A stretch of DNA of 64,000 bases from an uncultured Subdoligranulum sp. (GCF_963931595.1 NZ_OZ007030.1:674481-738480); one strand, 5' to 3'; shown: positions 43,885-56,507, numbered from the stretch's first letter. Translations and numbers: made by a program. Notes: generated from the sequence alone by a model not told the origin.

Positions 43885-44178
43885 TTGACAGATGCAAAGA
43901 AAATGTGGTATGATACGCCTACCATCACAAGAAAAGGCGATGTAACGTCCTTCTGAAAGAAATGCGAAAAAAATCGCAAAAAATCTGAAAAAAGGTGTTG
44001 ACAAACGCTTTACGGGGTGGTATTATAGTCAAGCTGTCCGGCGCGAGAGCGACACAGACGGCCGCTGAAAACCGCATAACAACAGCCTTTGAAGGCTTTT
44101 CGGAAGCTTGGTTCCCGAAAAAAACTTCAAAAAAATCTCAAAAAAGTTCTTGACAAACGGAACTTCATGAGATATAAT
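43885..44178 (+). promoter_or_regulatory. Three tandem rRNA promoters
   Basis: P1: TTGACA 43885, TATGAT 43909 (18-base spacer). P2: TTGACA 43998, TATTAT 44021 (17). P3: TTGACA 44150, TATAAT 44173 (17). All have consensus -35 boxes, as expected for a highly expressed rRNA operon. The DNA between them is rich in A-tracts, an UP-element-like context. Confidence 0.88.
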
Positions 44179-44217
44179 AAATAGGCTGTAGCGCGAGATG
44201 CGAACAGCGAGCAGGAC

Positions 44218-44245
44218 CTTGAAAATTGAACAAAACTGAAACTTG
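44218..44245 (+). other. 5' arm of the 16S RNase III processing stem
   Basis: This 28-base segment (starts CTTGAAAATTGAAC, ends AAACTTG) is complementary, with few mismatches, to 45958-45985 behind the 16S gene. The pair would close the 16S precursor loop. Confidence 0.85.
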
Positions 44246-44373
44246 TGGAACCTTATCGTGGGTTTGGAAACCCACGTAAATCAATTCCAAATTACAAGTA
44301 ATTCAAACAGGACGCAAGCGATTGTGTCTGAGTGATTTACAAGATTAAACACTTATAAAGTGATTTAATACCA

Positions 44374-46172
<1,799 letters not shown>

Positions 46173-46248
46173 GGGGGTATAGCTCAGTTGGGAGAGCACC
46201 TGCTTTGCAAGCAGGGGGTCAAGGGTTCGAATCCCTTTATCTCCACCA
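46173..46248 (+). tRNA. tRNA-Ala (TGC)
   Basis: A 76-base cloverleaf: acceptor GGGGGTA/TATCTCC with two wobble pairs, anticodon TGC within CTTTGCAAG, T-arm GGGTTCGAATCCC, encoded CCA. Standard position in the 16S-23S spacer. Confidence 0.97.
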
Positions 46249-46251
46249 TTT

Positions 46252-46328
46252 GGGCTGATAGCTCAGCTGGTTAGAGCACTCGGCTGATAACCGAGAGGTC
46301 GATGGTTCGAGTCCATTTCAGCCCACCA
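46252..46328 (+). tRNA. tRNA-Ile (GAT)
   Basis: A 77-base cloverleaf: acceptor GGGCTGA/TCAGCCC, anticodon GAT within CTGATAAC, T-arm with GGTTCGAGTCC, encoded CCA. It follows tRNA-Ala by three bases, as in many rRNA operons. Confidence 0.98.
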
Positions 46329-46710
46329 CTGGTTATCCAGTGCGCTGGGTAACCCAAAACCTTATGCGAGACCCTCGAGGGTATACGAAGCGAAACGAGC
46401 CCCTTCGGAGCGAGTTGAGCGAGTATAACACACTCGATGGTCGAGTCCGGCGGACGAAAGTCCGAAGGACAGATGTACCTTGAAAACTGAATATAGAACT
46501 GCGAAATGAGATTTTAAGCTAGTAAAATTCCTGATTTTTTATAAAATCTATGATTTCACCAAGCGGTAGTCGCCACTGGTTCAAAGGAATCAATTCGGCG
46601 ACATACGATGCTTCTGGAATTTTTTCTTCGAAAAAATTGCGAAACATCGTAAAATCTCGTTGGCAAATGGAGAATCTGAAAAGAGATATGTTTATCGAGA
46701 GATAAACAAC
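46329..46710 (+). other. tRNA-23S spacer: processing stem arm and structured insert
   Basis: Contains the 5' arm of the 23S processing stem (46472-46502, GATGTACCTTGAAAACTGAA...). A nested structure follows: GAGATTTTA (46508) pairs with TAAAATCTC (46650), enclosing the hairpin GTCGCC/GGCGAC (46569/46597) and the long hairpin ACGATG/CATCGT (46605/46645) with an inner AATTTTTTC/GAAAAAATT stem. No protein gene is present. Confidence 0.8.
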
Positions 46711-49543
<2,833 letters not shown>

Positions 49544-49569
49544 ATCTTGATCAGATACTCTGTTTGCAA

Positions 49570-49600
49570 GCAGTTCGATATTCAGTTTTGAGGGTACATC
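49570..49600 (+). other. 3' arm of the 23S processing stem
   Basis: GCAGTTCGATATTCAGTTTTGAGG and the following bases are the near-perfect complement of 46472-46502. The pairing would flank the 23S precursor for RNase III cleavage. Confidence 0.88.
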
Positions 49601-49639
49601 CTCAACAAAAAGAGAAGCAGATGACAAGGTCATGTGCAT

Positions 49640-49757
<118 letters not shown>

Positions 49758-49769
49758 TCTCTTTTATAT

Positions 49770-49844
49770 GGCCCGTTGGTCAAGCGGTTAAGACAGCGGC
49801 CTCTCACGCCGTTAACGTGGGTTCGATTCCCGCACGGGTCACCA
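49770..49844 (+). tRNA. tRNA-Glu (CTC)
   Basis: A 75-base cloverleaf: acceptor GGCCCGT/ACGGGTC, anticodon loop CTCTCAC (anticodon CTC), T-arm GTGGGTTCGATTCCCGC, encoded CCA. It ends the rRNA transcript directly before the terminator. Confidence 0.95.
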
Positions 49845-49846
49845 GA

Positions 49847-49880
49847 AAATACCTGCTCGGTTTGAGCAGGTATTTTTCTT
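49847..49880 (+). terminator. Terminator of the rRNA operon
   Basis: AAATACCTGCTC / GAGCAGGTATTT, a perfect 12-base stem with a five-base loop, followed by TTCTTTT. Confidence 0.93.
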
Positions 49881-49943
49881 TTGCAAGAATTTGCAGAGCG
49901 GTATGCAACACAAGCATGCCGCTTTTATTTTCAGAAAAAGGAC

Positions 49944-49974
49944 TTGACTTAAAGTGGACTTTAACTTGTATGAT
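49944..49974 (+). promoter_or_regulatory. MerR-type promoter with 19-base spacer and internal dyad
   Basis: TTGACT (49944) and TATGAT (49969) are 19 bases apart. Between them lies the perfect inverted repeat TTAAAGT-GG-ACTTTAA (49949-49964). This is the layout used by MerR-family activators, which untwist an overlong spacer. It drives the cupin gene 83 bases downstream. No merR gene is adjacent. Confidence 0.82.
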
Positions 49975-50057
49975 AAGGGTACAGAAACAAACAGTACCGC
50001 ATCATAGCCGGGCCTTTTGCTTCTGCTTTTATAAACGACTTGCAGGAGGTAACGAAG

Positions 50058-50489
50058 ATGAAAATGAACGATAAAGCGCAGTTCGAGAAACAGAATATAT
50101 TTGGCACGGGCACTCCCAATGACGCCTATGCCCAGTATTTTGTGGGGCACTCTTTCCTGAATCCGCTGACCGATCCCAAGTGCGGCGTATTTCTGGCCAA
50201 CGTTACCTTTGAGCCAGGATGCAGGAACAACTGGCATATTCATCATGCTGCGAAGGGCGGCGGGCAGATTCTGATCTGCACGGCAGGGGAAGGCTGGTAT
50301 CAGGAGGAAGGAAAACCGGCTGTGAGCCTTGTCCCGGGCTCTGTCATAACCATTCCGCCGGAGGTGAAGCACTGGCACGGTGCCAAGGCGGACAGCTGGT
50401 TCAGTCATATTGCCATTGAGGTGCCGGGGGAAGGCTGCAGCAACGAATGGCTGGAGCCTGTTACCGAGGAACAATACGCGCGCCTGTAA
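50058..50489 (+). CDS. Cupin-domain protein (carboxymuconolactone-decarboxylase-associated type)
   Basis: 143 residues from ATG 50058, preceded by GGAGG. One cupin barrel: motif 1 'NNWHIHHAAKGGGQILICTA' with His residues for metal binding, motif 2 'PGSVITIPPEVKHWHGAKA'. Such single-domain cupins are typical small redox or aldehyde-stress response genes in Firmicutes, and the MerR-type promoter in front agrees with that. The reaction is unknown. It is a single-gene unit. Confidence 0.88.
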   Translation: MKMNDKAQFEKQNIFGTGTPNDAYAQYFVGHSFLNPLTDPKCGVFLANVTFEPGCRNNWHIHHAAKGGGQILICTAGEGWYQEEGKPAVSLVPGSVITIPPEVKHWHGAKADSWFSHIAIEVPGEGCSNEWLEPVTEEQYARL

Positions 50490-50572
50490 CTGCTGTTTCC
50501 TGTGAGTTTGGTTGCCAGGCATCTCGTGGGTTTTCTGACGGTTCAATGGCAGAAAATGCGCGGAAGGGATCA

Positions 50573-50608
50573 TAAAAAGAAGGCGGCAGGTATCTTCCCG
50601 TCGCCTTG
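50573..50608 (-). terminator. Terminator of the XRE regulator gene
   Basis: AAGGCG...CGCCTT (50580-50607) forms an imperfect hairpin with TTCTTTTTATG after it on the minus strand. Confidence 0.7.
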
Positions 50609-50613
50609 TTTCT

Positions 50614-51246
50614 CTAATTGAACATAAGAATCATGGCCTCTGCGAAAAGTGGCCCCAGAGCCAGCCAGGTATAACACAGATGAAAGGCAAGCTCCAGCCA
50701 GGGGAAGAGCCTAGGATGAAAAGTTCTTCCCCAGACGAAAAAGGAGTGCCGGAAGAAACCATGCTCGGCCGCTTTGCAGAGCTGCATCATCAGAGTGCCG
50801 AGCCCTATCGTGATGAGACAGGCAACGGGTTTGGACATGGTCAGGCTTGGTGTGAGAACACCGCTGTTTTCCAGATGCCACTTCACAGCGACCTGAGGGG
50901 GAAGGGCCAGCAGAATCCAGAGCGCCAGTCCCATGGTCAGCCAGAAGATGGCGTTGGCAACAGATGTCCACTGAATATGGCCCGGTATCATCAGGGAGAA
51001 AAAATCTTCCAGGGGCTGCCCGGCGTCCTCTCCGGTGCCGGAGTCTGCATGCATCAGCTGGGCCAGTGTCAACCCCAGGGCGTCTGCCAGGGGTTCCAGC
51101 GTGTTGATGTCGGGAAAACCCAGGCCCCGTTCCCAGCGGCTGACAGCCTTGTCAGTCACATGCAGCTGCTCTGCCAGGGCGTTCTGGGTCAGGCCTCTGT
51201 CTTTGCGGGTCTTGGCCAGAAATGCACCGAAAGCTTTTGCATCCAT
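50614..51246 (-). CDS. XRE-family regulator with C-terminal membrane domain
   Basis: 210 residues from ATG 51246 with GGGGGA before it. The HTH_3 domain is at residues 8-62 ('TRKDRGLTQNALAEQLHVT', 'KAVSRWERGLGFPDINTLE'). It is followed by three or four hydrophobic segments from about residue 95 ('WLTMGLALWILLALPPQVAV', and a final 'HLCYTWLALGPLFAEAMILM'). The DNA-binding domain is thus tethered to the membrane. Possible roles are sensing of envelope or membrane stress; the target genes are unknown. The gene is divergent from the small membrane protein at 51462. Confidence 0.88.
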   Translation of the reverse strand: MDAKAFGAFLAKTRKDRGLTQNALAEQLHVTDKAVSRWERGLGFPDINTLEPLADALGLTLAQLMHADSGTGEDAGQPLEDFFSLMIPGHIQWTSVANAIFWLTMGLALWILLALPPQVAVKWHLENSGVLTPSLTMSKPVACLITIGLGTLMMQLCKAAEHGFFRHSFFVWGRTFHPRLFPWLELAFHLCYTWLALGPLFAEAMILMFN

Positions 51247-51461
51247 AGAAAAGTCCCCCTTCTTTGTGATAAAAGCATAACACGGAGCCGGGCCGAAGTA
51301 AACCGATGATTCGTTTACCTTCGCTGTACGGATGAAAAAGCCTGTTCCGGCCCAAATAACAGTGGTTCTTCCGTCAAAACACCTTGCGGCAGCGGGGGAG
51401 ATCATGGTACAATGTAAAAAATCATACGGTGAAAGTTCACAGGAACAGGAGAAACTGTGCC

Positions 51462-51719
51462 ATGGAAAAACTGACATTTGACAAGCTCGTTGTGGTGGGC
51501 ATTGTGCTGATCGTCGCCGCCAATGGGCTGGCCTTTCTGTTTCATGCCGGCATTCTGGTGAATCTTGCCTGGATTGTATATGGGACGCTTGCTCTTTTGC
51601 ACCCGGTCTGTCCGGCGCGATGGAAGAACAGTGACCGCGAGAAAAACGCGATTCTGGGCGTGAGGATAGCCGGCATCCTCTGCATTGCCATCGGGCTGCT
51701 GACACGTTTTGTCGTGTAA
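51462..51719 (+). CDS. Small membrane protein of unknown function
   Basis: 85 residues from ATG 51462, with AGGAG 11 bases upstream. Three hydrophobic segments are at about 8-27, 31-47 and 63-82 ('VVVGIVLIVAANGLAFLF', 'IAGILCIAIGLLTRFVV'). No family was recognised with confidence; small DUF proteins of similar layout are common next to XRE regulators. It is divergent from the membrane-tethered regulator and could be its target, which is an inference from position only. Confidence 0.65.
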   Translation: MEKLTFDKLVVVGIVLIVAANGLAFLFHAGILVNLAWIVYGTLALLHPVCPARWKNSDREKNAILGVRIAGILCIAIGLLTRFVV

Positions 51720-51742
51720 TGAAAGCCCATAGTACAGCCAAC

Positions 51743-51776
51743 AAAAAGGGACGGAGCTTCTGCTCCGTCCTTTTTG
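51743..51776. terminator. Bidirectional terminator between convergent genes
   Basis: AAAAAGGGACGGAGC and GCTCCGTCCTTTTT pair around TTCT with A- and T-runs on both sides. It can serve the small membrane gene (+) and mntP (-). Confidence 0.9.
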
Positions 51777-51780
51777 TCTA

Positions 51781-52338
51781 TCAGAAAATGCCCAGACCGC
51801 TGAGCAGTGTTTTCAACCCGATGAGAATAAGCACAATGCCGCCCACCCGTTCTGCCGGTGCCCGGTATTTGTCGCCGAAGATGGCGCCCACCTTGACACC
51901 CAGCCCGGACAGCACACAGGTGATGCATCCGATCAGGAGCACAGCCGGAACAATCTCCACCTGCATGGCGGCAAAACTTACGCCCACCGCGAAGGCGTCG
52001 ATGCTGGTGGCCACAGCCAGCGGCAGCATGGCCTTGGGGGAGTAGTCGTCGTTGAGGGATTCTTCCTCGCCGAAGCTCTCCTTGAACATGTTGGCGCCGA
52101 TGATCGCCAGCAGAATAAAGGCGATCCAGGGGCCGAAGCGTGTCAGCAGGAAGGAAAAGCGGTCTCCCAGGAAATACCCCAGTGCCGGCATCAGCGCCTG
52201 GAACCCGCCGAACCATACCCCGCAGGTTAGGGCGTGGCGGAAACTCACCTTGCGGACGGACAAGCCCTTGCAGATGGAAACCGCAAAGGCGTCCATCGAA
52301 AGGCTGATGGCAATCAGGATCAGGTCGAACAGTGTCAT
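51781..52338 (-). CDS. mntP: Manganese exporter MntP
   Basis: 185 residues with six hydrophobic segments, from ATG 52338 with GGAGG upstream. The duplicated metal-site motifs are 'SLSMDAFAVSICKG' and 'ATSIDAFAVGVSFA', diagnostic for MntP (formerly YebN), which exports Mn2+ from the cytoplasm. The leader contains a yybP-ykoY riboswitch, so expression should rise with intracellular manganese. A charged loop 'FGEEESLNDDYSPKAM' links the two halves. Confidence 0.96.
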   Translation of the reverse strand: MTLFDLILIAISLSMDAFAVSICKGLSVRKVSFRHALTCGVWFGGFQALMPALGYFLGDRFSFLLTRFGPWIAFILLAIIGANMFKESFGEEESLNDDYSPKAMLPLAVATSIDAFAVGVSFAAMQVEIVPAVLLIGCITCVLSGLGVKVGAIFGDKYRAPAERVGGIVLILIGLKTLLSGLGIF

Positions 52339-52360
52339 AGCGAAAGCCTCCGTTTTGGAA

Positions 52361-52509
52361 AATAAAAAGAGACCCACCTGCCCCGCCAAAACGGAACAGG
52401 TAAGTCTCGTCATTTCAAGTTAAGCCAGAGCCCGAAGGCCCATTCTGTTGGCAGAACTGCACCGCCGTTGCTCCGCAGCGGTGCCGACTACTCCCTTACG
52501 CATTGCCAG
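52361..52509 (-). promoter_or_regulatory. yybP-ykoY manganese riboswitch of mntP
   Basis: On the minus strand the aptamer shows 'GTAAGGGAGTAGTCGGC', the helix 'GGCACCGC...GCGGTGC', a second arm with 'GGGCCTTCGGGCTC', and the closing 'GACGAGACTTACCTG'. The following terminator stem, GAGACTTACCTG / CAGGTGGGTCTC, ends in TTTTTATTTT (52361-52408). Mn2+ binding is expected to prevent terminator formation. The conserved paired cores match the known family in front of mntP genes. Confidence 0.92.
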
Positions 52510-52510
52510 T

Positions 52511-52540
52511 ATCTTATCATGGCGGGGATGACTTTGTCAA
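52511..52540 (-). promoter_or_regulatory. Promoter of the mntP riboswitch transcript
   Basis: On the minus strand TTGACA (52540-52535) and TAAGAT (52516-52511) with an 18-base spacer. Confidence 0.78.
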
Positions 52541-52567
52541 GAGAAAATGCCGGGGGCTGATTGCGGC

Positions 52568-52596
52568 TTGCACAAAGCGTGGTTTTAGAGTACAAT
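52568..52596 (+). promoter_or_regulatory. Promoter of the HAD/exonuclease operon
   Basis: TTGCAC (52568) and TACAAT (52591) with a 17-base spacer, 31 bases before the HAD gene; divergent from the mntP promoter. Confidence 0.72.
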
Positions 52597-52626
52597 AGGC
52601 ATAAACTGGACCAAGGGGACGGAAGT

Positions 52627-53445
52627 ATGAAATACAAGGTATTAGCGCTGGATCTGGATGGCACACTGACCAACAGCGAGAAGATCATCACGCCGCGGAC
52701 CAAGGCGGCGCTGCAGGAGGCGGCCCGGAGGGGCGTCTGCATTGTGCTGGCCAGCGGACGGCCGACGGTGGGCATCCAGCCGCTGGCGCGGGAGCTGGAG
52801 CTGGAAAAGTTCGGCGGCTGTATCCTGAGCTACAACGGCGGCAAGATCATCGACTGCAAGACCGGGAAAACGCTGGTGCAGCATGCCTTTCCGCCCGATC
52901 TGATCGGGCCGGTTTGCACTTTCAGCCGGTACTGGAATGTGGTGCCTCTGACCTATGACGCCGGCGGCATCGTGACGGAACACGCAGACAGCCCCTATGT
53001 GCAGGAGGAAGCGCGCATCAACAAGATCCCGGTGCGGGAAGTGCCGGATCTGCCCGCCGAGGTGCACTATCCCATCCACAAACTGCTGCTGACCGGCGAC
53101 CCCGTGGACATGCCCCACGTGGAGGAACTGATGCAGCAGGAGTTTGCCGGCAAGCTGTCCATCTATCGGTCCCAGCCCTTTTTCATCGAGACGATGCCGC
53201 TGCATGTGGAGAAGGCGGCGTCTCTGGATTTGCTGCTGCGCAGTAAAGGACTGACGGCCCAGAACCTGATGGCCTGCGGTGATGGCTGGAACGATCTGCC
53301 GATGATCCGCTTTGCGGGCCTGGGGGTGGCCATGGGCAATGCCCAGGCGCCGGTGAAGGCTGCGGCGGACTGCCTGACAGCGGACAACGACCACGACGGC
53401 GTGGGGCTGGCCGTGGAACAGTATATTTTGAACGAGGAGAACTGA
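52627..53445 (+). CDS. Cof-type HAD-superfamily hydrolase
   Basis: 272 residues. Motif I 'LALDLDGTLTNSEK' with the nucleophile Asp near residue 9, motif II 'CIVLASGRPTVG', and motif IV 'ACGDGWNDLPMIRFAG', with a C2B cap between. These are sugar-phosphate or flavin-phosphate phosphatases of broad specificity (Cof/YidA-like). ATG 52627 follows a GGGACGGAA site; an upstream in-frame start would precede the promoter. The exonuclease gene begins four bases after its stop. Confidence 0.92.
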   Translation: MKYKVLALDLDGTLTNSEKIITPRTKAALQEAARRGVCIVLASGRPTVGIQPLARELELEKFGGCILSYNGGKIIDCKTGKTLVQHAFPPDLIGPVCTFSRYWNVVPLTYDAGGIVTEHADSPYVQEEARINKIPVREVPDLPAEVHYPIHKLLLTGDPVDMPHVEELMQQEFAGKLSIYRSQPFFIETMPLHVEKAASLDLLLRSKGLTAQNLMACGDGWNDLPMIRFAGLGVAMGNAQAPVKAAADCLTADNDHDGVGLAVEQYILNEEN

Positions 53446-53448
53446 TCC

Positions 53449-54405
53449 GTGAATCTGATCGTTTTTGATTTGGAATGGAACATCGGGTATCAGCCCAGGA
53501 CGTTCCAGTACCATGGAACGGAATTGACCATGCGCGGCGAGATCATACAGATCGGCGCGGCGCGCATCAATGACCGCGGGGATGTGCTGGATACCTTTGA
53601 AGTGAATCTGCGGCCGCGAATTTTCCGCAAGCTGCAGCATCATATTGCCAAGGTGACCGGGCTGAGCCAAGGGGACCTGGACGCGGGCCTTCCCATGAAA
53701 GAGGGCCTGCAGAAGTTCCTGGACTGGGCAGGGCCGGATGCGGAACTGGCCGAGTGGGGACTGGACGATGTGCCGGTGCTCAAGCAGAATCTCTTCCTCA
53801 ACGGGCTGGACGAGAGCTGGCCCGCGCGGTGGTATGACCTGCAGCGGATTTTCCTGAAGACCTACCCGCGCAAGGAAGGGGAGGGCATGACGCTGGAGAG
53901 CGTGGTGGATCGGCTGGGCATCCCCAAGGAGGAACCCTTCCACAACGCCCTGGACGATGCGCTGTACACGGCGCGGGTCTGCCGCAAGCTGCCGCTGGCC
54001 GAAGGCCTGGCCACCTATCCCACCGATGAGGAACTGCTGCGGGAAGCGCTGCTGGGAGATGACACCGCGGCGCGGGACGTGCAGGTATTCCCGGACCGCC
54101 TGGACCACGACGACTACCGCAACGCGCCGGAACTGAACCGGGTCAACTGCCCGGAGTGCGGCACACCGCTGACCCACGATGAGGTATGGCTCAAGCGCGG
54201 CAATACCGGGTATTACACCCGCAGCACCTGCCCGTACTGCGGACCCTGGTACGTGCGGTTCAAGCTCAGCCGGCGCGACGGCCTGCACTGGAGCTTCGGG
54301 CGCTGCACCGATCCGGCCACGCCGGAGGCGGATGCCCGCTGGAACAAACAGCGCGCCGCCTTTGTGGAGCGGATGAAGAAAAAGAAAGAGCGCGAACAGG
54401 CATAA
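53449..54405 (+). CDS. DEDD-family 3'-5' exonuclease with C-terminal zinc ribbon
   Basis: 318 residues from GTG 53449 with GAGGAG ten bases upstream. The exonuclease domain (1-180) has ExoI 'LIVFDLEWNIGYQ', ExoII-like 'AELAEWGLDDVPVLKQ', and ExoIII 'EPFHNALDDALYTARV' with its His and Asp. A four-Cys zinc ribbon follows at about residues 228-265 ('NCPECGTPL' and 'CPYCGPWYV'), then a basic tail. The nuclease half resembles DnaQ/KapD proteins, while the added ribbon may bind nucleic acid. The substrate is not known. Co-transcribed with the HAD gene. Confidence 0.9.
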   Translation: MNLIVFDLEWNIGYQPRTFQYHGTELTMRGEIIQIGAARINDRGDVLDTFEVNLRPRIFRKLQHHIAKVTGLSQGDLDAGLPMKEGLQKFLDWAGPDAELAEWGLDDVPVLKQNLFLNGLDESWPARWYDLQRIFLKTYPRKEGEGMTLESVVDRLGIPKEEPFHNALDDALYTARVCRKLPLAEGLATYPTDEELLREALLGDDTAARDVQVFPDRLDHDDYRNAPELNRVNCPECGTPLTHDEVWLKRGNTGYYTRSTCPYCGPWYVRFKLSRRDGLHWSFGRCTDPATPEADARWNKQRAAFVERMKKKKEREQA

Positions 54406-54408
54406 GAA

Positions 54409-54437
54409 AAAGTCCCGGGGAAACCGGGACTTTTTTG
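54409..54437 (+). terminator. Terminator after the exonuclease gene
   Basis: AAAGTCCCGG / CCGGGACTTT with a short GGAAA loop, then TTTTG. Confidence 0.92.
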
Positions 54438-54468
54438 TTGCATCGTATGGGACCGGAAAAACCGGGCA

Positions 54469-55308
54469 TCAATAGGTAATGATGAGGCCCTGATCCTGGG
54501 CATAGAAGCTGCACAGGCCGGAGCAGGGCAGGATCCGCACCGTGGCCTCCGGCCACTTGGTGTGAATGCCGTGTTCCAGCAGTTTGGCGGCGTTCATATT
54601 GTTGCACTGGCTGATGAGCACCGGATGGATGCCGTCGAACTTGTCCTCGTCCATCTGCTCCAGAATCCGGGCCAGCACCCGGTTCTCACCGCGGGTTTTG
54701 AAGAAGAAGTCAATCTTGCCGTCATGGGTGCGGCGGCCCAGAACGCGCATGTTCAGCCGCCCGGCGATGAAGCCCACCACCCGGTTGACGCGCCCGTTTT
54801 TGGCAAGGTTGTCAAAGCTGGCCAGTGCGAACAGGATGTGGGTGGTGGCGGCAAATTTCTTCAGGGCAAAGCAGACATCCTCAAAGCCAAGTCCCTCGCC
54901 GATCAGTTTGTTGGCCAGCTCGGCGGCATCGCCCAGCGCACCGGCACAGCTCAGGGTGTCCAGAATGAAGATCTGCTTTTCGGGGTGTTCCTCCAGGACC
55001 ATCTCCCGGGCGGAAAGCGCCGCGTTGTAGCTGCCCGAAAGGCTGCTGCTGATGGTCAGCGCAATGACTTTGTCCGCCTGGAGGAAGTATTCGGCCCACT
55101 CCTCGGGGCTGGGGCAGGCGCTGGTACTGGCCCCGTTGTAATCGGTCATGGCCTGCAGCATCTGCGGTACGTTCAGCGTTGGCAGGTCCACATACTCCCG
55201 TTCCCCGATCCGGATCTTGAAGGGAACCAGGGCAAACTGCACCCCGGGGGCCGGATGCTGCAGTCCCCGGATCTCACAGGAACTGTCGGATACGATCATC
55301 CACGCCAT
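54469..55308 (-). CDS. DegV-family fatty-acid-binding protein
   Basis: 279 residues with AGGAGG before the ATG. The DegV fold is marked by 'MIVSDSSCEIRG', the 'GASTSACPSPEEWAEYF' loop that carries the conserved T-S-x-P region, 'ALTISSSLSGSYNAA', and a C-terminal 'CSGLCSFYAQDQGLIITY'. DegV/FakB proteins present fatty acids to the FakA kinase for phospholipid synthesis. The 'CPSPEE' segment is a slight variant of the usual TSQPS. No fakA is nearby. Confidence 0.93.
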   Translation of the reverse strand: MAWMIVSDSSCEIRGLQHPAPGVQFALVPFKIRIGEREYVDLPTLNVPQMLQAMTDYNGASTSACPSPEEWAEYFLQADKVIALTISSSLSGSYNAALSAREMVLEEHPEKQIFILDTLSCAGALGDAAELANKLIGEGLGFEDVCFALKKFAATTHILFALASFDNLAKNGRVNRVVGFIAGRLNMRVLGRRTHDGKIDFFFKTRGENRVLARILEQMDEDKFDGIHPVLISQCNNMNAAKLLEHGIHTKWPEATVRILPCSGLCSFYAQDQGLIITY

Positions 55309-55345
55309 AAAGCAGCGCCTCCTTTGAAGAAGTCATTCTCTTTTT

Positions 55346-55374
55346 ATTATAGGGGGCGGGGACGAAGCCGTCAA
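55346..55374 (-). promoter_or_regulatory. Promoter of degV
   Basis: On the minus strand TTGACG (55374-55369) and consensus TATAAT (55351-55346), 17-base spacer. Confidence 0.8.
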
Positions 55375-55425
55375 GTGAAAGATAGGCGACAGATCGGACG
55401 GGATTGTAAAAGATTGGCGGGCCCC

Positions 55426-55454
55426 TTGCCCCTGCCCGGCAAACGCGCTATAAT
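55426..55454 (+). promoter_or_regulatory. Promoter of the SGNH hydrolase gene
   Basis: TTGCCC (55426) and TATAAT (55449) with a 17-base spacer, 37 bases before the start codon. Confidence 0.72.
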
Positions 55455-55491
55455 AGAGGCATCACAATGCAACAAACATCAGGAGCTTTAC

Positions 55492-56496
55492 ATGGCTGAT
55501 TTTTATACCTACCGCAATGAATTCGCCCGGCGCCGCCGCAAACGCCGCGCGGTTTTGGTTCTGGTCATTCTGCTGGCGCTGCTGTGTGCGGCGGCCGGCT
55601 GGTTCTGGCATCAGAAACAGGGCACGGCAGAGGACACGCCGGCTTCCACGGCCACGCCCGCCGTTACGGCCACGCCGGAGCAGTCCGCCACGCCCCAGCC
55701 CGCAGCGGCCACCGGAAAATCCCCGGAGCGCATCCTGCAGGCTGTGGATACCGCCACCTGGAATACCTCCACGGCGGTGGCACAGACCATCGACACCGAA
55801 TATCTCAATACCGATCACCGGATGATCGGCGTCCCCATGCTGGGCACCGTCACCAACCAGTATTTTGATACGGTCACCTTTGTGGGGGACAGCATCGCCT
55901 CGGGCCTGGGTATCTATACCACCGGTTACCCCAACGCCCACTATGCGACCTATATCGGCGCGGGTGTCAACAGCTTCGTCAACAACACCACGATGAAGAA
56001 TGCCGTCACCAATATCGAGGAAACGCCCATGGAGACCATCGTGGCCAGCCAGCCCGACTATGTCTATATCCTGGTGGGCACCAACAACCTGGTGACCCAG
56101 GGCAACGAGGAGAGTTTCCTGGCTTTCTATGAGCGTCTGATCGACATGCTGCGGGAACAGCTGAACCCGGGGGTTATCTACTACATCCAGGCGATCCCCG
56201 GCGTGCAGGAGACCGTTGTGCAGTCCAAGCCAGGACTGGACAACGCCCGCATTGCCACCGTCAATGATCTGCTGGCCAATCTGGCGCTGCGGAAGGGCTG
56301 CTATTTTGTCAACATCCGCGAAGTGCTGACCAACCCGGCGGACGGCAGCCAGATCGACGATTATCAGACAGCGGACGGTGTGCATTTCACGCCCTCGGGC
56401 TACCGCGCCTGGGCGGAGTATCTGGCCACCCACACGGTGTGGAACCGCCGCAGCCTGTACAGCGGACAAAATCCCTACTATATTTACGGAGCATAA
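55492..56496 (+). CDS. Membrane-anchored SGNH/GDSL-family hydrolase
   Basis: 334 residues from ATG 55492, with AGGAG nine bases upstream. The basic start 'FARRRRKRRAVLVLVILLAL' leads into one hydrophobic segment (about 22-40), then a Thr/Ala/Pro-rich linker (45-75). The SGNH domain has block I 'TVTFVGDSIASGLGIY', block III-like 'YVYILVGTNNLVTQG', and block V 'TADGVHFTPSGYRAWAEYL' with the catalytic His. It is therefore anchored outside the membrane and probably removes acyl groups from cell-wall or exopolysaccharide glycans. Monocistronic, with its own promoter and terminator. Confidence 0.9.
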   Translation: MADFYTYRNEFARRRRKRRAVLVLVILLALLCAAAGWFWHQKQGTAEDTPASTATPAVTATPEQSATPQPAAATGKSPERILQAVDTATWNTSTAVAQTIDTEYLNTDHRMIGVPMLGTVTNQYFDTVTFVGDSIASGLGIYTTGYPNAHYATYIGAGVNSFVNNTTMKNAVTNIEETPMETIVASQPDYVYILVGTNNLVTQGNEESFLAFYERLIDMLREQLNPGVIYYIQAIPGVQETVVQSKPGLDNARIATVNDLLANLALRKGCYFVNIREVLTNPADGSQIDDYQTADGVHFTPSGYRAWAEYLATHTVWNRRSLYSGQNPYYIYGA

Positions 56497-56507
56497 TTCT
56501 TAAACAA

